64,000 nt of DNA from Thermodesulfobacteriota bacterium (GCA_040754335.1 JBFMCV010000003.1:421356-485355), one strand, 5' to 3'. Positions 45,380-55,064 are shown, numbered from the stretch's first letter. Numbers and translations are program-made. Notes: generated by a model from the sequence alone, not told the origin.

Positions 45380-47679
45380 CTCGTATGCCTCTCGCTTATC
45401 TGACTTAAATCAATATATACTTCCCTGGGCTTCCCCGCTACTTCCTGTGGTCCTACAACGCCCTCTTTCTCCATTATTTCCACAATCCTGGCAGCTCTAT
45501 TATAACCTATTTTGAGCTTCCTCTGGAGCATGGATATTGAGGCCTGACGGGTCTCGGCTATCGTCCTGAGCGCTTCATAGTATAGCTCGTCCTTTTCGCC
45601 CTCGAGGTCTTCGCCTCCCTCGGATTCCTCTATATACGTAATCTGCTCGTTATAAACAGGCGATCCCTGGGATTTTACATACTCCGTGATCCCCTCTCTT
45701 TCCTCATCCGAGATTAGCGCCCCCTGCACCCTGAGCAGCTTCGACGTCCCGGGCTCGAGGAAGAGCATGTCCCCTTTCCCGAGGAGCCTCTCAGCCCCGC
45801 CCGTGTCGAGGATTATGCGGGAGTCTATCTTTGACGATACGAGGAACGATATCCTGGCCGGGAAATTCGCCTTGATCAGACCCGCTACTATATCGGCTGA
45901 CGGGCGCTGCGTCGCGACGATCAGGTGGATACCCGCAGCGCGCGCCTTCTGAGAGAGCCTCGTGATCGATTCTTTTATTTCGCTCGGCGCGATCATCATC
46001 AAGTCCGCAAGCTCATCGAGCACTATGACTATGTAGGGGAGGAGCCTGTCCCACTTGTCTTCGGACTTGAGCCTTTCGACGTTCCTGTTGTGCGTCTCTA
46101 TATCCCTTACGCCCTCCTCGGACAGGATCCTGTACCTCTTCTCCATCTCCTCCACCGCCCACCTGAGCGCGGCTGCGGCCTTTTTCGGCTCCGTGACCAC
46201 AGGGTGGAGCAGGTGCGGGATGTCTTCATAGACCGAGAGCTCGAGCATCTTTGGGTCGATCATTATAAATTTAAGCTCGTAGGGGCTCGCCTTATACAGC
46301 ATGCTTGTAATGACGGCGTTAAGGAGCACGCTCTTGCCCGAGCCTGTCGTGCCCGCTATCATCAGGTGGGGTGCCTTCCTCAAGTCCATGTAAAACGGCA
46401 GTCCCGATATGTCCTTTCCGAGGGCGAGCGTCAGCATCGACTTCCTCTTCGAAAATTCCACGTCCTCGAGGAGCTCCCTCAGCACTACGGTCTCCCTCTT
46501 TGCATTCGGAACCTCTATCCCGATAACGTCTTTCCCCGGAATAGGGGCTATTATCCTTATGCTTAGCGCGCTCAGGCCCATTGCCAGGTCGCTTTCGAGG
46601 GAGGCGATCCTGTTGATCTTTATGCCGGGGGCTGGCTTGTATTCAAACATCGTAATCACGGGGCCGGGCCTGATTTCAGTAACCTTCCCCGAAACCCCGA
46701 AGTCTCGCAACTTTTCCTCGATGAGCCTCGCCTTCTCGTAAACGGCGTCCCTGTCTATCTCCACTCCGGATTCCATCTTCGGGTCGAGCAGGTCGAGCGG
46801 CGGTATCTTATAGTCCTTATGAATTACCTCTTTCTTGGGGAAGAAGTCCTCGAGCCCCTTCAACTTCGGCTGCTCGACGACTATCTCGGGCTTGTCGTCC
46901 TCGTCAGGTTCATCGTATTCCTCTTCCTCTTCTTCGGGGAGATCGTCCTCGAAAAGCGCTATGTCTTCTTCTGCCTTTTTCCTGCCGTTGAGCTTGATAA
47001 TACCGTTTCCTTTTTGTCTCGCGGGCCTGGCGTCTGCGCGCACCTTAGGTTTGGTCAGCAATCTTGTCATATATACTAAAAATTCCCCGCCCGTCATCAC
47101 GACATACTTCGATACCGCGTACGATTTCTCGGCCACCCACATTGAAACGCTCCCGAGCGCTCCCAGCAAGTCCGAAAGTGTAATTCCCGATATTATTATT
47201 AAACTGACGAGAAGGACTATGGTTACAATGAGATAGGAGCCGATAGTGCCGGCTATGCTGTCCCTCATAATGGAAGCAGCCGTGTCTCCCACCCACCCCC
47301 CGCCGGGCGTGAATCCGAGGAGTTCTGTATCAGGGTAGAGGAGCCCGAGGAAAACCATCACCGATATGAGCAGAAGGAATGCGGAAGCTGTTTTTCTGTA
47401 GAGGCTGCCCCCGGCCTTGTTTATGAAAACGACGACAGAGGTGTAAAAAAGAACCAGCGGAACGACGAAGGCGCATACCCCGAAGGCCATACCGAGAATG
47501 CCCGATATGTAAACGCCGATCGATCCCATGGCGCCTTTGACATCGACGCCTGTCTTTCCGCTGTAGAATATGAGGCTCAGGGCCGAGAAAAGCCCTGCCG
47601 TGAATAAAAAGGCGGCTATTATCTCCCGGACTATGTAGTCAGGGGACTCCTGTCTGGCGCTAACTTTTCTTTTAGCCAT
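45376..47679 (-). CDS. ftsK: DNA translocase FtsK/SpoIIIE
   Basis: 767 residues. About four transmembrane helices in the first 200, an acidic linker (EEEEEYDEPDEDD near 250), then the RecA-like motor with Walker A GTTGSGKSV and Walker B IVIVLDELADLMM, and a C-terminal gamma winged helix (about 705-765). The linker is short compared with E. coli FtsK. It pumps chromosome ends to the septum. A TTGCAT-17-TATAAT promoter lies close upstream. Confidence 0.96.
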   Translation of the reverse strand: MAKRKVSARQESPDYIVREIIAAFLFTAGLFSALSLIFYSGKTGVDVKGAMGSIGVYISGILGMAFGVCAFVVPLVLFYTSVVVFINKAGGSLYRKTASAFLLLISVMVFLGLLYPDTELLGFTPGGGWVGDTAASIMRDSIAGTIGSYLIVTIVLLVSLIIISGITLSDLLGALGSVSMWVAEKSYAVSKYVVMTGGEFLVYMTRLLTKPKVRADARPARQKGNGIIKLNGRKKAEEDIALFEDDLPEEEEEEYDEPDEDDKPEIVVEQPKLKGLEDFFPKKEVIHKDYKIPPLDLLDPKMESGVEIDRDAVYEKARLIEEKLRDFGVSGKVTEIRPGPVITMFEYKPAPGIKINRIASLESDLAMGLSALSIRIIAPIPGKDVIGIEVPNAKRETVVLRELLEDVEFSKRKSMLTLALGKDISGLPFYMDLRKAPHLMIAGTTGSGKSVLLNAVITSMLYKASPYELKFIMIDPKMLELSVYEDIPHLLHPVVTEPKKAAAALRWAVEEMEKRYRILSEEGVRDIETHNRNVERLKSEDKWDRLLPYIVIVLDELADLMMIAPSEIKESITRLSQKARAAGIHLIVATQRPSADIVAGLIKANFPARISFLVSSKIDSRIILDTGGAERLLGKGDMLFLEPGTSKLLRVQGALISDEEREGITEYVKSQGSPVYNEQITYIEESEGGEDLEGEKDELYYEALRTIAETRQASISMLQRKLKIGYNRAARIVEIMEKEGVVGPQEVAGKPREVYIDLSQISERHTS

Positions 47680-47694
47680 CTTTTCTTAAAGCTA

Positions 47695-47723
47695 ATTATA
47701 CAATAGTCGGGATAAGTATGCAA
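47695..47723 (-). promoter_or_regulatory. Promoter of ftsK
   Basis: TTGCAT (47723-47718), 17-base spacer, perfect TATAAT (47700-47695). The RNA start would be about 9 bases before the ATG, leaving a short leader. Confidence 0.6.
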
Positions 47724-47860
47724 AATTGTTGATTTTCAAATAAATGCTTCTATTGATGCGGAATAAACATAACAGACCGTCAGGGTGGAATAATGCGAAG
47801 CGGAGGGAACCATCGATGACGGTGACTAATTATCTAATATAGGCAGGATGTTAAGAATCA

Positions 47861-49324
47861 TCAGCCGCCGTTAAACGCCATAAGGACCGAGCTTGCAGCC
47901 TTTATCGCCAGGTCCCACGAGTCGAGCGGAAACACGCCGAGGACGAGTGTCCCCACGGAAAGTACGATTAGCGCGACCGAGGATGCGATCTTGAACGAAG
48001 GGAATGCGGCCGTCTCTTCCTTCATGTAAGCGAAGACTAGAACCTTCAGATAATAGTACGCCGACACCACGCTGCTAAGTATGCCTATCACCGCAAGCCA
48101 GTAGAACCCCGCCTGTACCGCGGACAAAAACACCCTGTACTTGGCGAAGAAGCCGATCGTAGGAGGTATGCCTGCAAGCGAGAACATGAACACCCCCAGC
48201 GCAAGCGCGAGGAAAGGCCTCCTCCCCCAGAGCCCCGCAATGTCCTCGAACGTCTCGCACTCATGCCCCTCACGTGAGAGATACGCAAGTACGCCGAACG
48301 CCCCAAGGTTCATGAACGTATAGGCGAAGAGGTAGTAGATAACGCTGCCGACGCCGAGCTCTTTCCCGCCGTAGGCAGCTACCACGCCCACGAGGGCGTA
48401 CCCCGCGTGCGCGATGCTCGAGTACGCGAGCATCCGCTTTATGTTCTTCTGCGTAATGGCGGCGATGTTGCCGACTATCATCGTGAATATCGCGACTATC
48501 CAGAGGACGGGCATTATGCTCACCTGGAGCTCGTAGATACCCTCGAAGATCACCCTCAGCAGGATAGCGAAGGCGGCGGCCTTCACGCCCACCGACATAA
48601 AGGCGGTAGCCGTCATAGGTGCCCCTTCATAGACGTCGGGCACCCACTGGTGGAGGGGGAATGCGCCTATCTTGAATATGAACCCCGCGAGCACGAGCGC
48701 GCTCCCGGCTACGAAGAGGGGATTCGCCATGTCGAAGTTCTTGAATATTTCACTCAGGTATATAGAGCCCGAGGCCCCGTAAAGAAGGGCAATCCCGTAA
48801 AGGAGTATCGCCGAGGAGAACCCGCCGAGAACGAGATACTTTATGCCCGCCTCGGTAGAGCGCGCGGACTTCCTGTTAAAAGCCGACATCACGTAAACGG
48901 AAATGGACATTATCTCGAAGCCCAGGAAAAGGGACATGAATTCCGTGGCCGAGGCCAGTATCATCATCCCCGAAGTGGAAAAAAGAATGAGCGCATAGAA
49001 TTCGCTCGTGTAATGTATGACGCCTGTCAAATAGTCCTTTGAGAAAGCGACTGCGACCGCCGCGCCGAGCAGGAAAATGAGGTTGAAATACGCTGCAAAC
49101 TGGTCGAGCGACAGCGCGCCCGAGAAAGCGGACATATCGCCGCTGAACCTCTTTAGATTGAGAATAAAAGCGAGGGCGAGACCGGCGAGCGCGACCCAGA
49201 AGAGGTTCTTTTTCACCTCTCCCTTGCTTACAGGGTCGAGTATCATCAATACAATGCCGGTAGCGATTAGAGATATTTCGGGGCCTAAAAGTAGGGTGCT
49301 GCTGACCGCTTCGCTCAAATCCAT
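47861..49324 (-). CDS. nuoN: NADH-quinone oxidoreductase subunit N
   Basis: 487-residue antiporter-like membrane subunit with 13-14 transmembrane helices. Key lysine/glutamate motifs of the antiporter family are visible: FKIGAFPLHQWVPDVYEGAPMTATAFMSVGVKAAAFAILLRV and NIKRMLAYSSIAHAGY. It pumps protons in complex I. It is separated from nuoABCD by about 3.6 kb and in the opposite orientation. GGAG lies nine bases before ATG. Confidence 0.95.
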   Translation of the reverse strand: MDLSEAVSSTLLLGPEISLIATGIVLMILDPVSKGEVKKNLFWVALAGLALAFILNLKRFSGDMSAFSGALSLDQFAAYFNLIFLLGAAVAVAFSKDYLTGVIHYTSEFYALILFSTSGMMILASATEFMSLFLGFEIMSISVYVMSAFNRKSARSTEAGIKYLVLGGFSSAILLYGIALLYGASGSIYLSEIFKNFDMANPLFVAGSALVLAGFIFKIGAFPLHQWVPDVYEGAPMTATAFMSVGVKAAAFAILLRVIFEGIYELQVSIMPVLWIVAIFTMIVGNIAAITQKNIKRMLAYSSIAHAGYALVGVVAAYGGKELGVGSVIYYLFAYTFMNLGAFGVLAYLSREGHECETFEDIAGLWGRRPFLALALGVFMFSLAGIPPTIGFFAKYRVFLSAVQAGFYWLAVIGILSSVVSAYYYLKVLVFAYMKEETAAFPSFKIASSVALIVLSVGTLVLGVFPLDSWDLAIKAASSVLMAFNGG

Positions 49325-49422
49325 TAAGGAATTCTCCGGCTCAAGTGCTTGAAAAACGCGAGGTGGATTTTCGGGAGTTTAGTATGTGGGAGCTACAGGG
49401 GGTTGTCAAGTTTAAAAATCAG

Positions 49423-50244
49423 TCAGGAAACGGGGGAGCCTTCGACGTCGCAATCAGGCTGAGAGACCTCTTCGATACTGTGTATGGAAGGGTTCTCGCC
49501 GCAGAGAGGGCAGCGAGGGTCTTTCTTTATGGCGACTGTGTTGAACGACATATTGAGCGCGTTGAATACGAGGAGCCTGTCCGTGAGCGGCTCGCCTATC
49601 TCGAGAATCTGTTTCAGCGTCTCCAAAGCCTGCATCGTCCCAATCGTGCCCGCAGCGGCGCCGAGAATACCGACTTCCTGGCAGGTCGGTACGAGCCCCT
49701 TGGGCGGGAGATCGGGATAGAGGCACCTGTAACAGGCCCCTCCCGCATGGGGCTTGAATACCGCCACCTGTCCTTCGAACTGGAAAATAGCGCCCGAAAC
49801 GAGCGTCTTCTTCTCGAAATAACACGCGTCGTTCGCGAGGTATCTCGTCGGGAAATTGTCAGACCCGTCGACGACTATCTCGTAGTCCCTTATCATGTCG
49901 CGTATGTTGTCCTTGGTCACATGCCCGTCGTGAAGCACGATGTCCACGTCCGGGTTAAGCCTTTCGAGCTTTTCCCCTGCAGATTCCGTCTTGGGCTTTC
50001 CTATGTCTTCCGTGTAATGAAGCACCTGTCTGTGGAGGTTCGATATATCCACGCTGTCGGAGTCGGCTATGCCTATGGTTCCCACACCGGCCGCGGCTAG
50101 GTAGAGGGCAATAGGCGAGCCGAGCCCTCCCATGCCCAGGCAAAAGACCCTCGCTTTAAGGAGCTTCTCCTGCCCCGCGCCGCCTACTTCAGGGAGGAGG
50201 ATGTGCCTGCTGTACCTGTATATCTGCTCTTCTGTCAACCGCAT
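49423..50244 (-). CDS. E1-like adenylyltransferase (MoeB/ThiF/HesA family)
   Basis: 273-residue E1-like enzyme that adenylates the C-terminus of ubiquitin-like sulfur carriers. ATP site GMGGLGSPIALYLAAAGVG; DSDSVDISNLHRQ and DNFPTRYLAND are typical. Cys in PTCQEVGILG is the usual catalytic or thiolating Cys; zinc pairs are CYRC and CPLC. No rhodanese domain. It follows the JAMM gene and the cysteine synthase in one operon, as in the CysO pathway of mycobacteria, where a carrier delivers sulfur. No carrier is encoded here. Confidence 0.9.
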   Translation of the reverse strand: MRLTEEQIYRYSRHILLPEVGGAGQEKLLKARVFCLGMGGLGSPIALYLAAAGVGTIGIADSDSVDISNLHRQVLHYTEDIGKPKTESAGEKLERLNPDVDIVLHDGHVTKDNIRDMIRDYEIVVDGSDNFPTRYLANDACYFEKKTLVSGAIFQFEGQVAVFKPHAGGACYRCLYPDLPPKGLVPTCQEVGILGAAAGTIGTMQALETLKQILEIGEPLTDRLLVFNALNMSFNTVAIKKDPRCPLCGENPSIHSIEEVSQPDCDVEGSPVS

Positions 50245-50253
50245 TTTTCCCTC

Positions 50254-50667
50254 TCAATCCTCGACTAATTCTACCGCATCTTCTATAAACCTGGAATCGA
50301 AGTCCTCGAGCACCCACGCCCTCGCGTCGTTATACTTTCCGCTGTTTATTGAGAATATCATGTACACCCATTCGGGCCACGCCCTCTGCCTGTCCGTTTC
50401 GGACGCGATCGACGGATGGTCGGGGTGCGAATGGTATATGCCCACTATCTCTAGGCCGTTCGCACGCGCCCATTCGTCGGCTTCCTTGAACGATACGGGG
50501 TCGAGGTCATACCTGTCGTGGGCCCTTTCGGTGTTCAGGTTCCTGCATTCCCTGAAGTGCATGATCTTGCCGTCTTTACCTATGAGCACGCCGCAGACCT
50601 CGTGAGGGAAACCCGCCTCGGCGTGTTTTATTATTCCGCCGTAAACCGACTTCAGTATCCTTACCAC
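50254..50667 (-). CDS. JAMM/Mec metalloprotease
   Basis: 137-residue JAB1/MPN protein with a full metal site: Glu23, His79, His81 and Asp92 (HSHPDHPSIASETD). In the CysO system, Mec cleaves cysteine off the carrier C-terminus. Start GTG 50667 overlaps the cysteine synthase by seven bases. The gene ends ten bases before the E1-like gene. Role in cysteine formation is inferred from the neighbours. Confidence 0.88.
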   Translation of the reverse strand: MVRILKSVYGGIIKHAEAGFPHEVCGVLIGKDGKIMHFRECRNLNTERAHDRYDLDPVSFKEADEWARANGLEIVGIYHSHPDHPSIASETDRQRAWPEWVYMIFSINSGKYNDARAWVLEDFDSRFIEDAVELVED

Positions 50668-51608
50668 CAGATACCCCCGCTCAGATACCGGTACCCGCCG
50701 TCGGGGAAAATGGTGACGAGCACGCCCTCTTTAAGCCTCTTAGCGTACTCGAGGGTTGCGTAAGCGACGGCTCCGCCCGAATGACCCACGAAGATACCCT
50801 CCTTCTTGAGAAGCTCCTTCATGAAGTCATAGGCGTCTTCCGTCGTGACTCTTACCAGTTCATCGGGGTAAGTGGCATCGTAAATGCCGGGGACTATAGA
50901 GGTAGGCATGTGCTTCATGCCTTCAAGCCCGTGCAGAGCCTCCGCGGGCTCGACCGCTATGGCAACTATTTCCGTGTTGAATTCCTTAAGTCTCTTCGAC
51001 GTGCCCATGAAAGTGCCGCTCGTGCCGAGGCCCGCCACGAAGTGGGTCACCCTCCCCTCCGTCTGCTCCCATATCTCAACCGCCGTAGAGTCGTAATGTG
51101 ATTTCGGGTTCTCGGGGTTGTTGTACTGATCGGGCATGAAGTATTTATCCGGGTTTTCGGCCTTCAGCTTCCTCGCGAGCCTTATCGCCCCGTCCGATCC
51201 CTCGAGAGGGTCCGAGTATATTATCTTCGAGCCGAAAGCCTGGAGGGTCTTTTTTCTTTCGATATTGATATTCTCAGGTATTACGAGCTCCACTTTATAG
51301 CCGAGCGCGGCCCCTATCATGGCATATGCGATAGCCGTATTGCCCGAGGAAGAGTCCATCAGGATCTTATCCGGCGTAAGCTTCCCCGTGCGAATACCGT
51401 CGAGTATCATCCAGAGGGCGGGCCTGTCCTTTACGGATCCCCCGGGATTAAACCACTCCGCCTTGGCATATACCTCGACGCCCGGAGAGAGGCCTTCCGT
51501 TATGTGCGTGAGTTTGATAAGCGGGGTATCCCCCACCAGATCGATTACGGAATCTGCTTTCTTAAGTCTCGTTTCGAGTGATTTTTTTCTTGCCAGGGAA
51601 TAATCCAT
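50661..51608 (-). CDS. PLP-dependent cysteine synthase (CysM-like)
   Basis: 315 residues, beta-family PLP enzyme. The PLP lysine is in NPGGSVKDRPA (about residue 60); SSSGNTAIAYAMIGAALGY, GTSGTFMG and SGGAVAYATLE bind phosphate and substrate. The C-terminus YLSGGIWW differs from usual CysK. It forms cysteine from O-acetylserine (supplied by CysE at 11927) or O-phosphoserine and sulfide or a thiocarboxylate. Its start overlaps the TusA-like stop (TGATG). Sits with JAMM and E1-like genes, suggesting a carrier-dependent route. Confidence 0.88.
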   Translation of the reverse strand: MDYSLARKKSLETRLKKADSVIDLVGDTPLIKLTHITEGLSPGVEVYAKAEWFNPGGSVKDRPALWMILDGIRTGKLTPDKILMDSSSGNTAIAYAMIGAALGYKVELVIPENINIERKKTLQAFGSKIIYSDPLEGSDGAIRLARKLKAENPDKYFMPDQYNNPENPKSHYDSTAVEIWEQTEGRVTHFVAGLGTSGTFMGTSKRLKEFNTEIVAIAVEPAEALHGLEGMKHMPTSIVPGIYDATYPDELVRVTTEDAYDFMKELLKKEGIFVGHSGGAVAYATLEYAKRLKEGVLVTIFPDGGYRYLSGGIWW

Positions 51609-51844
51609 CAACGGCGCTCAATAAGGAGTTTGTAGAACTCGCCATCTTGTCTGACGTCGAGAATCTTGTGCCCTTCGGCCTGGATGCTCTTCGGGACGTT
51701 GTTCAGTGGCTCACCTTCCCTGAGTATGACCTCGAGCACCTGGCCCGAGGACATAGTCTCAAGCTTGAGCTTGGTTTTTACATACGTCATCGGGCAGATC
51801 TCTTTAGTAATATCTATCTGATTATCGGCCTTGCGAGTCTCCAT
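51608..51844 (-). CDS. TusA/SirA-like sulfur-transfer protein
   Basis: 78 residues with the TusA fold. The motif is CPMTYVKTKLKLE with Cys17; the usual CPxP is CPM-T, as in the TusA-like proteins of sulfur-assimilation operons. It carries persulfide sulfur on that Cys. It is first in the operon with cysteine synthase, JAMM and E1-like protein. It lacks a C-terminal Gly-Gly, so it is not the ubiquitin-like carrier. Confidence 0.85.
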   Translation of the reverse strand: METRKADNQIDITKEICPMTYVKTKLKLETMSSGQVLEVILREGEPLNNVPKSIQAEGHKILDVRQDGEFYKLLIERR

Positions 51845-52015
51845 CTTCTACAAACCTCTCCCACTATCCCCCTCTAAAATTTAAATAATTCCAATGAAAA
51901 GATTACCATAGGGGCAAAACCTTCACAAACCAGCCCCCTTTTCAAGAATTTCCGGGATTAATGCGAGGTTGAGTTAAACGCGGGGTTTATCGTATCAAGC
52001 ACCGTATTGACAGGA

Positions 52016-52162
52016 TCATTTGTCCTCGGCTTTAATATCGATGACAGGGTTCTCAGGCCCGGAGCTTCTTCTCGCGATGTTTTTCCTCCTCCCCTCGGCG
52101 GACATTTTTCCGAGCCAGAAAGCGATCAGTATTATCAACACTATCAACAGTATCTTGGTCAT
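52016..52162 (-). CDS. 48-residue single-span membrane protein
   Basis: Encoded protein starts MTKILLIVLIILIAFWLG, a single transmembrane helix, then a basic tail (EGRRKNIARRSS) and acidic end (DIKAEDK). It begins 20 bases after the purQ stop on the same strand, so it is probably co-transcribed with purSQ. No ribosome site of full strength (GGGACGAAAG about 5-13 bases upstream). Resembles small PP0621-like membrane proteins in general shape. Moderate confidence that it is translated. Confidence 0.55.
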   Translation of the reverse strand: MTKILLIVLIILIAFWLGKMSAEGRRKNIARRSSGPENPVIDIKAEDK

Positions 52163-52181
52163 ATTTCTTTCGTCCCGCCCC

Positions 52182-52901
52182 TCAAGCCTTGCTTTTCGTT
52201 TTCTTTCCCAGACCGAGCCAGGAGATCACTGATTCGAATACGAATCTACCGTCTGTGCCTCCGAGCACGCCCTCCGAGCACCTCTCCGGGTGGGGCATCA
52301 TCCCTATCACGTTTCCCGACTTGTTGCATATACCCGCGATGTTACCGATAGAGCCGTTCGGGTTAGACTCTTCCGTCAAGTTCCCTTCACCATCGCAGTA
52401 CCTGAACACGATCTGCGAATTATCCTCGAGCGCCTTCAGCACGTCCCCGGTACAATAATAACTCCCTTCGCCGTGAGCGACCGGTATCCTGAGCACGTCC
52501 CCCACTTTGAGATTCCCCGTAAACGCGGTCTTGTTGTTCTCCACCCTTATATTAACCCATTTGCATACGAACCGGAGCGAGGAGTTCCTGATAAGCACGC
52601 CCGGAAGGAGGTCGGCCTCGACGAGTATCTGAAACCCGTTGCAGGTCCCGAGCACGGGCCCGCCTCGCGATGCGAATTTTTCGACGGAATCCATGATGGG
52701 AGACAGGCTCGCTATGGCGCCCGTCCTCAGATAATCGCCGTACGAAAAGCCGCCCGGAATGATGATGCAGTCGAACCTGCCGAGGTTCGTGTCCTCGTGC
52801 CACACGAACTCGCAGCTCTGCCCCATCACGTGCTTGATTACGTGGTAGCTGTCGTGATCGCAATTGGACCCCGGGAACACGATAACGCCGAATTTATACA
52901 T
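52182..52901 (-). CDS. purQ: Phosphoribosylformylglycinamidine synthase, glutaminase subunit
   Basis: 239 residues, class-I glutamine amidotransferase. The catalytic Cys is in [11 protein letters not shown] (Cys near 88); His/Glu in [10 protein letters not shown] complete the triad. It hydrolyses glutamine to ammonia for PurL. PurS and PurQ pair here indicates the small-PurL arrangement; PurL itself is not in the window. Overlaps purS by eight bases. Confidence 0.96.
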   Translation of the reverse strand: MYKFGVIVFPGSNCDHDSYHVIKHVMGQSCEFVWHEDTNLGRFDCIIIPGGFSYGDYLRTGAIASLSPIMDSVEKFASRGGPVLGTCNGFQILVEADLLPGVLIRNSSLRFVCKWVNIRVENNKTAFTGNLKVGDVLRIPVAHGEGSYYCTGDVLKALEDNSQIVFRYCDGEGNLTEESNPNGSIGNIAGICNKSGNVIGMMPHPERCSEGVLGGTDGRFVFESVISWLGLGKKTKSKA

Positions 52902-53154
52902 GCTGCTCCTCTACATTCACGACGAAGTCCTCTATCACGGGATTCGAAAGGAGCTTCCTGCACATCTCGTCGACCCTCTTCCTTACGCTCTCCGCGCTCC
53001 CGTCCTTTATCCTGAGCTCGATCAGCTTCCCCACCCTGGCGTCATGCACTTCTTCGAACCCGAGGTTCGCAAGCGCCGAGAGCACCGATTTTCCCTGCGG
53101 GTCCAGGACGACGGGCTTAAGCCTCACCTCTACTTTGACTTTATATTCTTTCAT
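52894..53154 (-). CDS. purS: Phosphoribosylformylglycinamidine synthase subunit PurS
   Basis: 86-residue small subunit that docks PurQ to Pur[30 protein letters not shown] is the standard PurS opening. Overlaps purQ by eight bases. Confidence 0.94.
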   Translation of the reverse strand: MKEYKVKVEVRLKPVVLDPQGKSVLSALANLGFEEVHDARVGKLIELRIKDGSAESVRKRVDEMCRKLLSNPVIEDFVVNVEEQHV

Positions 53155-53179
53155 ATGCGTTCCAAGGATGTAGTTTCCG

Positions 53180-54019
53180 CTATTTATTTCCCAATAGCGT
53201 CGATACGAGCCTCTCGAGCTCGTCGTCGGAATAGTAATCGAGCTCGATCCTTCCCTTACCTTTATTATATATAATCCTGACCTGGGTGCTCATCGCCCCC
53301 TTAAGCTCGTCGGTAAGCCTCTCCAGATAAGGGTCCGTGCTCGCGGGCTTAACCTCCGCCCGTTTTTCCCTGGTCATATTCCGGATAAGGCTTTCAGTCG
53401 TTCTCACGGAGAGCTTTTTCTTCTTTATCGCATGTAGAACGAGATTCGCCTCCGAATGCGACTCGATGCCGAGTAAAGCCCGGGCATGCCCCGCGGTTAT
53501 TTCCCCCTCTATGAGCGCCCGCTTGGCTTCGTCAGATAACCTGAGCAGCCGGAGATGGTTCGTAATCGTCGACCTGTCCTTACCTATCTGTACGGACACC
53601 TCTTCATGCGTGAGTCCGTACACCTCTATCAGGTGCTGGTATCCGGATGCCTCTTCGATCGGGTTCAGGTCCTCCCTTTGGAGATTTTCTATGAGCGCGA
53701 GCTCGAGGGCCTCCCTGTCGGAAGCGTCTTTGACTACGACCGGGACTCTCACGATTCCCGCCCTCTGCGCAGCCCTCCACCTCCTCTCACCCGCGATTAT
53801 CTCGTACCCGCTCCCCGCCTGGCGCACGACTATGGGCTGAAGGATGCCTTTCTCCTTTATGGAAGCCGTCAGCTCGGAAATGGTGTCGTCATCGAAATCC
53901 TTCCTCGGCTGAAGCGTGTTGGGCCTGATCTCATTAATGCTGACCATCGTAGTCCCCTCCCCCCTGCTCTCTTTCGGTATCAGGGCATCGAGTCCTCTAC
54001 CCAACGTGGCTTTCTTCAA
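53180..54019 (-). CDS. parB: Chromosome-partitioning protein ParB
   Basis: 279 residues. N-terminal ParB/CTP-binding domain with LQPRKDFDDDTI and GERRWRAAQRAG; the central HTH region (LTHEEVSVQIGKDRSTITNHLRLLRL) binds parS; C-terminal dimerisation domain follows. TTG 54019 is chosen because GGAGGGG precedes it and the product then starts MKKATLGRGLDALIP, the family pattern; TTG 54043 is less likely. Overlaps parA by 23 bases. Confidence 0.93.
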   Translation of the reverse strand: MKKATLGRGLDALIPKESRGEGTTMVSINEIRPNTLQPRKDFDDDTISELTASIKEKGILQPIVVRQAGSGYEIIAGERRWRAAQRAGIVRVPVVVKDASDREALELALIENLQREDLNPIEEASGYQHLIEVYGLTHEEVSVQIGKDRSTITNHLRLLRLSDEAKRALIEGEITAGHARALLGIESHSEANLVLHAIKKKKLSVRTTESLIRNMTREKRAEVKPASTDPYLERLTDELKGAMSTQVRIIYNKGKGRIELDYYSDDELERLVSTLLGNK

Positions 54020-54803
54020 TTCTTTCCCCTCCGTTCTTTGCAATTATTTCCTGCGCGAGCGATATATATGTCTGCGCTCCGATCGACTTCACGTCGTAGA
54101 GCAAAATAGGTTTGCCGTGACTCGGGGATTCGGCGAGCCTCACGTTCCTGTAGATGATCGTTTCGAACACCTCTTCACTGAAATAGGTCTTGAGCTCGTT
54201 GGCGACGACGTGACAGATCTTGTTCCGCGAATCGAACATGGTGAGCAGATAACCCTCGATCTTGAGCTCGGGATTGATCCTCTGGCGTATCAGGGATATA
54301 GTGCGTTTCAGCTGGCCGAGACCTTCGAGCGCATAGTACTCGCATTGTACCGGGACGAGGACTGAATCCGCGGCCGTAAGCGCGTTCACCGTGAGGAGGC
54401 TCAAGGAAGGAGGGCAGTCAATAAAAATATAGTCATACTCACGGGCTATATCGCTTATTGCCTCTTTGAGCTTCCACTCCCTGTTCTCAAGATGTATCAG
54501 CTCGACCTCGGCTCCCGTGAGATCGGGGCTCGCCGGGACCACCGTTAAATAACCTTTGAGAGATTCGGGCTCGATTTCAATCGTGATGTCCCTGATACTC
54601 ACGTCACCGATGATCGCGTCGTAGATGGTTTTTTTGATTTCGTCCTTATTGATCCCGACCCCGCTCGTTGCATTCGCCTGCGGATCGAAATCGATGAATA
54701 AGGTCTTTTTTTGTGCGGCTGCAAGAGACGCGGCGAGGTTAATGACAGTAGTAGTCTTACCTACGCCGCCTTTTTGATTCGCCACACATATAACCTTTCC
54801 CAT
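53997..54803 (-). CDS. parA: Chromosome-partitioning ATPase ParA/Soj
   Basis: 268 residues. Deviant Walker A KGGVGKTT at residues 11-18, DFDPQANATSGVG and DCPPSLSLLTVNAL (Walker B). Drives origin segregation with ParB. In many bacteria it is near the replication origin. No consensus parS was seen in the window. Confidence 0.95.
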   Translation of the reverse strand: MGKVICVANQKGGVGKTTTVINLAASLAAAQKKTLFIDFDPQANATSGVGINKDEIKKTIYDAIIGDVSIRDITIEIEPESLKGYLTVVPASPDLTGAEVELIHLENREWKLKEAISDIAREYDYIFIDCPPSLSLLTVNALTAADSVLVPVQCEYYALEGLGQLKRTISLIRQRINPELKIEGYLLTMFDSRNKICHVVANELKTYFSEEVFETIIYRNVRLAESPSHGKPILLYDVKSIGAQTYISLAQEIIAKNGGERIEESHVG

Positions 54804-55064
54804 ATCCCTCTCCCCCGGTTACTTAAAAACTTCCCCCGTGTGATCTTTTTGGATATTTCTATAAATGAAATCCTTTTTACGGTTTCGAGCGACTCGCAAT
54901 CCAAGATAGATAGTACCATATTATCCATTTATCATCTTGAGCCGCAAGACCGGAGCCTTATAATAGTCCGAATCCCGCATGCAACGCCCATAAAATCGAT
55001 TACATACATAATCCTTTATCATGACAGCGTTTTTCGAATGTTGTGGAAGAAATTAAATACGGGG

